From Actinobacteria bacterium UBA7422 (GTDB lineage: Bacteria; Actinomycetota; Actinomycetes; S36-B12), in contig DKME01000011.1 of NCBI GenBank assembly GCA_002469525.1, positions 1-5,385 on the forward strand: a stretch of DNA of 5,385 nt, read 5' to 3'. Numbering within the stretch: the first letter of the stretch is position 1; each line of letters begins with the position of its first letter. Both the position numbers and the translations under genes were made by a program. This document shows positions 1-5,385 of this stretch, in pieces. Below the pieces are notes generated by a model. The model saw only the letters and a program-made list of their open reading frames with translations. It did not search any database and was not told the DNA's origin.

Positions 1-1371
1 TCCGCGCACAGCGGTTGCAGCTGCCACTTCGGGAGAGACTAGATGGGTTCTGCCCCCCGGCCCTTGTCTTCCTTCAAAATTTCGGTTCGAGGTCGAGGCG
101 CTGCGCTCCCCAGGTGCTAGCTTGTCCGGGTTCATGGCAAGGCACATTGAGCAACCTGCACCGCGCCATTCGGCTCCCGATTCAAGAAAAATTTCGTGGA
201 GTCCCTCGTGCTCAGCTTCGATTCGCACCCGAGTTGAACCTGGGACTACGAGCAACCGAACTCCCTCAGCAACTTTGTGACCCTTAATTACGTTGGCTGC
301 GGCACGCAGGTCTTCGATTCTGCCGTTTGTGCACGAGCCCAAGAAGACGGTGTCAATTGCGATTTCTTTCAATGGTTGCCCTGCGCGTAGATCCATATAG
401 GCCAAAGCGCTTTCAATTGCCGCCCGCTCCACTGGATCGCTCACCAAGTCTGGATCAGGGACAACTTGATCAAGTGGAAGTCCTTGGCCTGGATTGGTTC
501 CCCACGTTACAAATGGTCGCAATGTTGAGGCGTCGATCGTAATTTCTCTATCGAACTTGGCATCAGGGTCAGTAACGAGTGTTTCCCAGTAAGCAACCGC
601 GGCATCCCAGTCTGCTCCTTGAGGCGCGTGCGGCCTTCCCTTGATGTAGTCAAATGTTGTGGAATCGGGCGCAATCATTCCAGCCCGAGCGCCTGCCTCA
701 ATTGACATATTGCAGATAGTCATGCGCCCTTCCATGGACAGTGACGAAATCGCTGACCCGCGGTACTCCAAAACGTACCCTTGGCCTCCGCCAGTTCCAA
801 TTTGAGCGATAACCGCCAGAATAATGTCTTTCGCACTTACCCCCGCCGGCAATTCACCTTCAACATTTATTGCCATAGTTTTGAAGGGTTTCAAGGGCAA
901 CGTCTGGGTTGCCATGACATGTTCAACCTCGCTGGTCCCAATTCCAAACGCCAGAGCTCCAAATGCACCGTGAGTACTGGTGTGTGAGTCCCCGCACACG
1001 ACCGTCATGCCGGGCTGGGTGAGACCCATTTGAGGACCGACAACGTGCACAATCCCTTGTTCAATGTCACCCAAAGGGTAAAGCGTCACCCCGAATTCAT
1101 CGCAGTTTTTACGCAGGGTTTCGACTTGGATCCTAGAAACGGGGTCGGCAATGGGCTTATCAACCTCAAAGGTAGGGATATTGTGATCTTCTGTCGCCAC
1201 CGTAAGGTCTGGCCTTCGCAGTTTCCGACCTGCAGCCCGAAGTCCATCAAAGGCTTGAGGGCTGGTTACTTCATGAACAAGGTGCATATCAATATAGAGC
1301 AGGTCTGGAAGACCTTCACCTTCATGGATTACATGGTCGAACCATACTTTTTGCGCCATTGTTCGACTCAT
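1..1371 (-). CDS. leuC: 3-isopropylmalate dehydratase large subunit (LeuC), 3' end cut by window edge
   Basis: LeuC is the [4Fe-4S] aconitase-family subunit that, with LeuD, isomerises 2-isopropylmalate to 3-isopropylmalate in cytoplasmic leucine synthesis; the same enzyme can act on citramalate. The frame is open for 457 codons with no frameshift. The start is ATG at 1371 (MSRTMAQKVWFDHVI), with AAGGAG five nt upstream; a second in-frame ATG at 1359 has no comparable site. Seen: the substrate-loop stretch VVCGDSHTSTHGAFG, then FLGSCTNGRIEDL with Cys347, then GCSMC with Cys407 and Cys410. These three cysteines are the cluster ligands, and the numbering matches the positions I recall for E. 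coli LeuC. The family is about 465-475 residues, so only roughly the last 10-15 residues (after AAATAVRG) and the stop lie beyond base 1. leuD is expected next. Nothing suggests loss of function. Confidence 0.97.
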   Translation of the reverse strand, partial: MSRTMAQKVWFDHVIHEGEGLPDLLYIDMHLVHEVTSPQAFDGLRAAGRKLRRPDLTVATEDHNIPTFEVDKPIADPVSRIQVETLRKNCDEFGVTLYPLGDIEQGIVHVVGPQMGLTQPGMTVVCGDSHTSTHGAFGALAFGIGTSEVEHVMATQTLPLKPFKTMAINVEGELPAGVSAKDIILAVIAQIGTGGGQGYVLEYRGSAISSLSMEGRMTICNMSIEAGARAGMIAPDSTTFDYIKGRPHAPQGADWDAAVAYWETLVTDPDAKFDREITIDASTLRPFVTWGTNPGQGLPLDQVVPDPDLVSDPVERAAIESALAYMDLRAGQPLKEIAIDTVFLGSCTNGRIEDLRAAANVIKGHKVAEGVRLLVVPGSTRVRIEAEHEGLHEIFLESGAEWRGAGCSMCLAMNPDKLAPGERSASTSNRNFEGRQGPGGRTHLVSPEVAAATAVRG

Positions 1372-1375
1372 TGCC

Positions 1376-1383
1376 GCTCCTTT
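1376..1383 (-). promoter_or_regulatory. Ribosome binding site of leuC
   Basis: The bases read AAAGGAGC on the minus strand. The AAGGAG core (1377-1382) is five nt before ATG 1371, a near-ideal Shine-Dalgarno site. It decides the start at 1371 over the in-frame ATG at 1359. It is much stronger than anything seen before the FAH-family gene. Confidence 0.8.
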
Positions 1384-1426
1384 CGGTATCCGATTTCTTG
1401 CATAAAGTTAGCCGGTCGCGATCAGC

Positions 1427-1456
1427 GGTGGGAGAGCCCTTATGGACTCCCCCACC
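1427..1456 (-). terminator. Strong hairpin between tRNA-Glu and leuC (terminator or leader element)
   Basis: On the minus strand the arms GGTGGGGGAG (1456-1447) and CTCTCCCACC (1436-1427) pair over 10 bp with one G-U pair, closing a 10-nt loop. The hairpin starts 6 nt after the 3' end of tRNA-Glu and ends 55 nt before the leuC ATG. No T-run follows on either strand, so it is not a classical intrinsic terminator. It could be a U-poor terminator for the tRNA transcript, a stabiliser or processing signal for the tRNA 3' trailer, or part of leuC leader control. The pairing is seen directly; the role is inference. Confidence 0.45.
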
Positions 1457-1462
1457 CGGTTG

Positions 1463-1535
1463 TAGCCCCGACGGGATTCGAACCCGCGCTACCGCCTTGA
1501 GAGGGCGGCGTGCTAGGCCACTACACAACGGGGCC
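1463..1535 (-). tRNA. trnE: tRNA-Glu, anticodon CUC
   Basis: The 73-nt minus-strand sequence folds into a full cloverleaf: acceptor GGCCCCG/CGGGGCT, D-stem GTGT/GCAC, anticodon stem CCGCC/GGCGG around loop CTCTCAA, and T-arm GCGGG-TTCGAAT-CCCGT, with discriminator A73. The anticodon CUC (bases 1501-1499) reads GAG. The 3' CCA is not encoded; CAA follows A73. The first acceptor pair is a G1-U72 wobble. C34 reads only GAG, so a UUC isoacceptor must exist elsewhere. It lies 40 nt after tRNA-Gln and downstream of gltX, whose product charges it. The pair is probably cotranscribed. Confidence 0.97.
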
Positions 1536-1575
1536 AGGTGAAAAACTTGTTCTCAATCGCAAAAAGCAAGATTCG

Positions 1576-1647
1576 CTGGGGTACCAGGACTCGAACCTAG
1601 ACTAACTGAATCAGAATCAGTTGGGCTGCCAATTACCCCATACCCCA
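1576..1647 (-). tRNA. trnQ: tRNA-Gln, anticodon CUG
   Basis: The 72-nt minus-strand sequence folds as acceptor TGGGGTA/TACCCCA, D-stem GGGT/GCCC, anticodon stem ACTGA/TCAGT around loop TTCTGAT, and T-arm CTAGG-TTCGAGT-CCTGG, with discriminator G73. The anticodon CUG (bases 1614-1612) reads CAG. CCA is not encoded; CGA follows G73. The U1-A72 first pair is the known bacterial tRNA-Gln feature used by GatCAB amidotransferase to recognise Glu-tRNA(Gln). With most actinobacteria lacking GlnRS, the upstream gltX product probably charges this tRNA with Glu first; that step is inferred. C34 means a UUG isoacceptor must be encoded elsewhere. It starts 33 nt after the gltX stop. Confidence 0.97.
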
Positions 1648-1660
1648 AGGGTGCCGCAAT

Positions 1661-1666
1661 AGTCTA
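1661..1666 (-). promoter_or_regulatory. Possible -10 box for the tRNA-Gln/tRNA-Glu unit
   Basis: TAGACT fits the TAnnnT pattern of a housekeeping -10 element and lies 13 nt before the first base of tRNA-Gln, which would leave the short leader usual for tRNA genes. No convincing -35 is seen at 16-18 nt; TTGAGT inside the gltX end is 20 nt away. The box sits inside an imperfect inverted repeat (7-nt arms, one mismatch, 1656-1662 against 1664-1670). Read-through from gltX is an equally good explanation for tRNA expression. Confidence 0.22.
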
Positions 1667-1680
1667 TCGCCGAGATAAGT

Positions 1681-3165
1681 TCAGTCACTCAAAGGTCTGC
1701 TCGAAGCGAGAACTTGAGCCCTATTAATCCGGAGAAGGGATTCTTCTTTCCCTAAAATTTCCATGGATTCAAATAGTGGTGGTGAAATTTTCCTACCGCA
1801 TATGGCGGTTCGCACAGGACCAAAGGCCAACTTAGGCTTCAGTGACAGGCCTTCAACGAGCGATGTGCGAAGTGCTGTTTGGATCGAGTCTGAATCCCAC
1901 TGGGCGAGAACCTCTAGTTCCCTGCTAGCAACGTCAAGAACCTGTTCGGACTGATCGGTCCACAATTCCGGATCAATACTGACCCGTTCACCTGGAGCAA
2001 AGAGGAAACTAATTAGTTCAGGAGCCGCATCTAGAGTATCGAGGCGTTCTTGAATAATCGGGACCACTTGAGCCAGACGTTGCCGCTCGCCGGCGCTTAT
2101 CGGGGTAGTCGTGACACCCGATATTTCAAGGAATGGAATGAGTCGATCAATGAGATCCGCCGGATCAATGTGGCGAATCCAATCACCATTGATTGAAGTG
2201 CACTTTTTGAGGTCAAAGCGGGCTGGATTCGGATTTACCCGCTCTAAGGTAAACGCTTGAGTTAGTTCCTTTGGCGAAAAGAATTCCACGTCATTGCCCA
2301 TTGACCAACCAAGCAGAGCCAAGTAATTCAATAGAGCTTCCGGCAAATAACCCTTTGCTCGATACATAGCAAGCGATGATTCTGGGTCACGCTTAGAAAG
2401 CTTCTTATTCCCTTCCCCCATGACATAGGGCAAATGCCCGTAAGCCGGTGTCGATTGGGCAACTCCCACAGCTTGCAGACCAGCAAAAAGAGCTAACTGT
2501 CGTGGGGTCGAAGACAAGAGGTCTTCTCCGCGGAGCACATGCGTGATATTCATCATTGCATCGTCGACCGGGTTGACCAGCGTGTACAGCGGATCTCCAT
2601 TGGCTCTGACTAACACGAAGTCCGGTACATGTTTGGCAGCAAAACTCACTTCGCCACGAATGAGGTCATTCCATGTAAAGTCAGTGCCCGGCATTCGGTA
2701 TCGGATGACAGGTTCTCTGCCGTTCGCAATGTACCCGGCCACTTGATCCGGCGTGAGGGAACGACAGGATCCGTCATAGCCTGGCGTGCGTTTCTGCGCG
2801 GCTGCGAGCTCTCGCTTTGCATCAAGCTCGGCTGCGCTGCAATAACAACGATAGGCGAAACCTGCATCGAGTAACTTTTTGACAACGTCCGCATAAATAT
2901 CCATACGTTCTGATTGCCGGTAGGGGCCGAAATTTCCGCCGACTTCGGGGCCTTCATCCCAATTCAGGCCCAACCAGCGCATACTTTCCAAGAGCGCGTC
3001 GTACGATTCTGATGAATCGCGAGCGGCGTCTGTGTCTTCTATTCGAAATACAAAAGTGCCACCAACGTGGCGGGCAAATGCCCAGTTGAAAAGAGCCGTT
3101 CTGATCATGCCCACGTGTGGGTTTCCTGTGGGGGAAGGACAGAACCGAACTCGAATATCACTCAT
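1681..3165 (-). CDS. gltX: Glutamyl-tRNA synthetase (GluRS), probably non-discriminating
   Basis: This class I synthetase joins glutamate to tRNA-Glu using ATP in the cytoplasm. The 494 residues are complete and close to the usual 470-490. Seen: the HIGH-type motif FCPSPTGNPHVG with HVGM at 17-20, the RIEDTD stretch at 41-46, a CYC pair at Cys107/Cys109 plus Cys134 in YDGSCR, matching the zinc-knuckle region of many GluRS, LRGEDLL at 211-217, and the KMSKS-type motif KLSKR at 255-259. The C-terminal third is the helical anticodon-binding part. The ATG at 3165 overlaps the preceding stop as ATGA, with GGAG eight nt upstream (3177-3174) inside the FAH gene, so translation is probably coupled. 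tRNA-Gln and tRNA-Glu follow directly, which suits a GluRS that charges both; direct proof of that is not visible in the sequence. Confidence 0.97.
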   Translation of the reverse strand: MSDIRVRFCPSPTGNPHVGMIRTALFNWAFARHVGGTFVFRIEDTDAARDSSESYDALLESMRWLGLNWDEGPEVGGNFGPYRQSERMDIYADVVKKLLDAGFAYRCYCSAAELDAKRELAAAQKRTPGYDGSCRSLTPDQVAGYIANGREPVIRYRMPGTDFTWNDLIRGEVSFAAKHVPDFVLVRANGDPLYTLVNPVDDAMMNITHVLRGEDLLSSTPRQLALFAGLQAVGVAQSTPAYGHLPYVMGEGNKKLSKRDPESSLAMYRAKGYLPEALLNYLALLGWSMGNDVEFFSPKELTQAFTLERVNPNPARFDLKKCTSINGDWIRHIDPADLIDRLIPFLEISGVTTTPISAGERQRLAQVVPIIQERLDTLDAAPELISFLFAPGERVSIDPELWTDQSEQVLDVASRELEVLAQWDSDSIQTALRTSLVEGLSLKPKLAFGPVRTAICGRKISPPLFESMEILGKEESLLRINRAQVLASSRPLSD

Positions 3166-3953
3166 CTGGCTTGCTCCACTCGATTCACTAAACTCCCAAT
3201 TCCTTCAATGGAAACTTCAACTTCGTCTCCCGGCAAAATCGGGCCCACCCCGGCAGGCGTTCCCGTAAGGATTACGTCTCCAGGCAATAACGTCATTTGG
3301 TGACTCACAAAACTCACTATGTCCACGACAGAAAAAATCAAATCTTTGGTGCTGCCCGACTGGCGCAATTGATCTGCGACATAGGCTGTCACTCCGAGAT
3401 CGCTTACGTCAATATCTGTCTGGATCCATGGACCCAATGGACAGAAAGTATCGAAGCCTTTCCCTCGAGCCCATTGACCATCAGCTTTTTGTAGATCTCT
3501 TGCCGTGACATCATTTGCACACGTGTACCCCAGGATTACGTCAGCGACACGCTCACGGGGAACGTCTTTACAGAACCGACCGATTACAACCGCCAACTCG
3601 GCTTCGTGGTGCACCATCGTGGATTGGCTGGGCAGTGCAATAGCATCATTTGGGCCAATTACCGATGTACTTGGTTTAAGAAAAATTAGCGGTTCAGATG
3701 GATGCTCGCTATTCATTTCAGCTGCATGGTCCGCGTAATTTGTCCCAATTCCAATGACCTTGCTTGGCAAAATGGGAGCGAGAAATTTGACGTCTGCTGC
3801 GGCTATAACCCGCCCATCTGGATCGAGTTCACCAAAAGGGTGCCCCTTGAGAATGGCGATAATTGAGTTGTCGGTGAGCTCACCCTGTTCATCAAGATTG
3901 TCTAGAACACCAAAACTAACTTCTTCGCCGTGAGCGAATCGACAAATGCGCAT
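3162..3953 (-). CDS. FAH-family enzyme, possible oxaloacetate decarboxylase (Cg1458-like)
   Basis: The 263-residue protein is a cytosolic member of the fumarylacetoacetate hydrolase (FAH) superfamily, whose members cleave or isomerise 2-oxo acids with a divalent metal. Seen: a short N-terminal domain (about 1-60), then the catalytic domain beginning LPSKVIGIGTNYADH at 62-76, with acidic metal ligands Glu117 and Glu119 in HHEAEL, Asp148 in CANDVTARD, Lys165 in ARGKGFD, and the late LTGTPAGVG stretch. Gene order next to gltX matches M. tuberculosis Rv2993c and C. glutamicum Cg1458; Cg1458 has been shown to be an oxaloacetate decarboxylase. That activity is inferred here; acylpyruvase or dienedioate isomerase activity is also possible. 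ATG 3953 is the first start after an in-frame stop at 3957-3959, but has no clear Shine-Dalgarno site. It begins 33 nt after the cimA stop. Confidence 0.93.
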   Translation of the reverse strand: MRICRFAHGEEVSFGVLDNLDEQGELTDNSIIAILKGHPFGELDPDGRVIAAADVKFLAPILPSKVIGIGTNYADHAAEMNSEHPSEPLIFLKPSTSVIGPNDAIALPSQSTMVHHEAELAVVIGRFCKDVPRERVADVILGYTCANDVTARDLQKADGQWARGKGFDTFCPLGPWIQTDIDVSDLGVTAYVADQLRQSGSTKDLIFSVVDIVSFVSHQMTLLPGDVILTGTPAGVGPILPGDEVEVSIEGIGSLVNRVEQAR

Positions 3954-3972
3954 CTGATCACACTACTCGCTT

Positions 3973-4013
3973 GCACGAGCCCGAAGTCATTGACGGCCAC
4001 GCACGAGCCCGAA
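3973..4013. repeat. 13-bp direct repeat around the cimA stop codon
   Basis: The 13-mer TTCGGGCTCGTGC (minus strand) occurs at 4013-4001 and again at 3985-3973, 28 nt apart. The first copy encodes Phe-Gly-Leu-Val near the cimA C-terminus; the second lies in the cimA-FAH gap, in another frame, just after the TGA at 3989-3987. It looks like a small local duplication; no function can be assigned. Confidence 0.6.
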
Positions 4014-5385
4014 ATGAACCGCGTCATCCAATGCTTTCCATGAAGCTGCGATGACATTCTCGTGGACACCAATAGTTGTCCACGCACGTTCGCCGTCTGT
4101 TGTTTCAAGAAGAACACGTGTCACTGCGCCAGTTCCTTTGATTCCTTCAAGGATTCGCACTTTGTAATCGGTGAGTTCAAGTTTTCCTAGACTTGGGAAA
4201 AGCTGGAAGATCGCATTTCGTAGGGCATTGTCCAGAGCGTTTACGGGACCGTTTCCTTCGCCCGTGGAAACAAGCCTTTCACCGTTTGCATGTACTTTGA
4301 CGGTTGCTTCGCTGACCACCTTGCCATCTTCACGCTGCTCCACGATTGTTCGCCATGATTCAACAGCAAATTTTCGCTCTGTACCTTGTGCTTCCCGAAC
4401 GAGCAATTCAAATGAAGCGTCGGCCGCTTCAAATGACCAACCTTGCGCTTCAAGTGATTTGACCTGCTCCACTACCTCTGAAACAAGGTGCGGATTCCCG
4501 CTGAGATCCAGCCCTAGTTCTTTACCCTTGAGTTCGACGGAAGCGCGACCAGCCATCTCCGTTACGAGAACGCGTTGAATATTTCCCACAGTGATCGGGT
4601 CAATGTGGTTGTAGAGTTCTGCATTTACCTTCAACGCACTTGCGTGTAACCCTGCCTTGTGCGCAAATGACGAAACACCGGCGTACGCCTGATGCGTGTC
4701 TGGAGAAATGTTGGCTATCTCTGCGATTGCATGCGATACCCGATAGGTGTCCGCCAGACATTCCGCAGGGATACAGTCAATACCCATTTTTAGTTGAAGG
4801 TTGGCAACCACCGGAAACAGATCTGCATTTCCTGTTCGTTCACCGTAGCCGTTGGCCGTGCACTGAACGTGGGTCGCACCTGCCTCAACCGCCGCCAGGG
4901 TGTTTGCAACTGCGCACGCAGTGTCATCTTGGCAATGAATACCGATTCGGGCCCGTGTCAGGTCTCCAACCTCACTGACAATTTTATTAATTCCATGGGG
5001 CAGCATGCCGCCGTTGGTATCGCACAGAACCACAACAGAAGCCCCGGCCTCATGGGCTGCGTTTGCCACCGAAATTGCGTAAACGGGATCGACTTTATAA
5101 CCGTCGAAGAAATGCTCAAGGTCCACGAAGACTCGTCGCCCTTGGCCGACAAGGTAGCCAACCGTGTCTGAAACCATGGCTAGGTTTTCAATACCAGTCG
5201 TTTTGAGAGCTTGCTCGACGTGCCGAATATCCGATTTAGCCACCAGGGTAATGACCGGAGCTTCACTGGCAAGGAGTGCTGTGACCTGTGGGTCCTCCTC
5301 GACCGAAGTTCCCGCTTTGCGCGTTGCACCGAATGCCACAAGTTGAGCGTTTCGAAAAGGGATCGAGCGTGCTTTTTCAAAAAAC
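3987..5385 (-). CDS. cimA: (R)-citramalate synthase (CimA), 5' end cut by window edge
   Basis: CimA condenses pyruvate with acetyl-CoA to (R)-citramalate, entering isoleucine synthesis without threonine. The open frame covers 465 residues and continues past the right edge; the family is about 530, so roughly 60-70 N-terminal residues, including the first metal-binding DTTLRDG region, are missing. Seen: a TIM-barrel stretch with LCDTNGGMLP, IHCQDDTACAVAN (4940-4900 region), HVQCTANGYGERTGNAD, the linker motif SSFAHKAGLHASA, and a C-terminal LeuA-type dimerisation/allosteric domain (about the last 140 residues, with STGEGNGPVNALDNALR and LLETTDGERAWTTIGV), which in this family binds the feedback amino acid. 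The YGERTGNADL wording and the length separate it from LeuA. Odd: the usual HxH metal motif reads HCQ. The GTG at 5339 is internal, since matching coding sequence (FFEKARSIPFRNAQLV) precedes it. Confidence 0.93.
   Translation of the reverse strand, partial: FFEKARSIPFRNAQLVAFGATRKAGTSVEEDPQVTALLASEAPVITLVAKSDIRHVEQALKTTGIENLAMVSDTVGYLVGQGRRVFVDLEHFFDGYKVDPVYAISVANAAHEAGASVVVLCDTNGGMLPHGINKIVSEVGDLTRARIGIHCQDDTACAVANTLAAVEAGATHVQCTANGYGERTGNADLFPVVANLQLKMGIDCIPAECLADTYRVSHAIAEIANISPDTHQAYAGVSSFAHKAGLHASALKVNAELYNHIDPITVGNIQRVLVTEMAGRASVELKGKELGLDLSGNPHLVSEVVEQVKSLEAQGWSFEAADASFELLVREAQGTERKFAVESWRTIVEQREDGKVVSEATVKVHANGERLVSTGEGNGPVNALDNALRNAIFQLFPSLGKLELTDYKVRILEGIKGTGAVTRVLLETTDGERAWTTIGVHENVIAASWKALDDAVHFGLVRGRQ

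Noticed and set aside
1..1371. Suspected disruption of leuC, because no closed ORF is visible on the minus strand
   Set aside because: Reading the complementary strand gives one uninterrupted 457-codon frame; it only lacks a stop because the window ends first.
1413..1460. T-box-like pieces (GGGTGG and CCACCGC) in the leuC leader
   Set aside because: The leader is only 91 nt after a tRNA, with no specifier stem or complete T-box consensus; the two pieces are simply the arms of the hairpin.
1030..1500. A 156-codon plus-strand open frame
   Set aside because: It is antisense to the start of leuC and runs into tRNA-Glu; the minus-strand leuC frame carries all family motifs, and the plus-strand translation resembles no protein family.
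1536..1575. Possible intrinsic terminator between the two tRNAs (CTTG...CAAG followed by TTTTT)
   Set aside because: The stem is only 4 bp with a 17-nt loop; too weak, and tRNA-Glu has no evident promoter of its own in this 40-nt gap.
3951..3965. TGTGATCA just before the FAH gene start as a CRP-type site
   Set aside because: Only one half-site is present; the second half (TCACA at the right spacing) is missing.
4171..4578. A 135-codon plus-strand open frame, Ser/Arg-rich
   Set aside because: It is the antisense shadow of the CimA C-terminal domain; its composition is what reverse reading of that coding sequence gives.
5337..5339. GTG at 5339 as the cimA start
   Set aside because: The frame stays open to the right edge, and the 15 residues before it match the expected CimA sequence, so the true start is outside the window.

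Overview
This window looks like ordinary core-genome sequence from an actinobacterium of intermediate GC; one line counted by hand gave about 50%. All supported genes lie on the minus strand, so transcription runs from high to low coordinates. The evidence for an actinobacterium is the gene order and the protein sequences. The order cimA, FAH-family gene, gltX, tRNA-Gln, tRNA-Glu, leuC matches the leuB/cimA - FAH - gltX - tRNA - leuCD neighbourhood I know from Corynebacterium, Mycobacterium and Streptomyces. The moderate GC would suit a small-genome aquatic lineage (Nanopelagicales-like or Luna-like Microbacteriaceae), but that placement is only inference.

Layout in transcription order: (1) 5385-3987, cimA, citramalate synthase, lacking its N-terminus because it runs off the right edge. 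(2) 3953-3162, a fumarylacetoacetate hydrolase (FAH) family enzyme resembling the Cg1458 oxaloacetate decarboxylase of C. glutamicum. (3) 3165-1681, gltX, glutamyl-tRNA synthetase, joined to the preceding gene by an ATGA stop/start overlap. (4) 1647-1576, tRNA-Gln(CUG), and 1535-1463, tRNA-Glu(CUC). (5) A 91-nt leader holding a strong 10-bp hairpin and a good ribosome binding site. (6) 1371-1, leuC, the large subunit of isopropylmalate isomerase. It is open to the left edge and lacks only its last few residues.

The genes fit two linked jobs. cimA and leuC (with leuD and leuB, expected just outside) serve branched-chain amino acid synthesis: CimA makes (R)-citramalate from pyruvate and acetyl-CoA, and the LeuCD/LeuB enzymes can process citramalate towards 2-oxobutyrate as well as making the leucine precursor. 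gltX lies with tRNA-Glu and tRNA-Gln, both of which it would charge if the organism makes Gln-tRNA indirectly through GatCAB. If the FAH protein decarboxylates oxaloacetate, its product pyruvate is the substrate of CimA.

I see no mobile element, CRISPR array, phage gene or sign of an undescribed system. The points worth a second look are a Gln in place of the second His in the CimA metal-binding HxH motif, the absence of the IclR-type regulator usually found beside leuC, the leuC leader hairpin with a tiny overlapping ORF, and a 13-bp direct repeat around the cimA stop codon.
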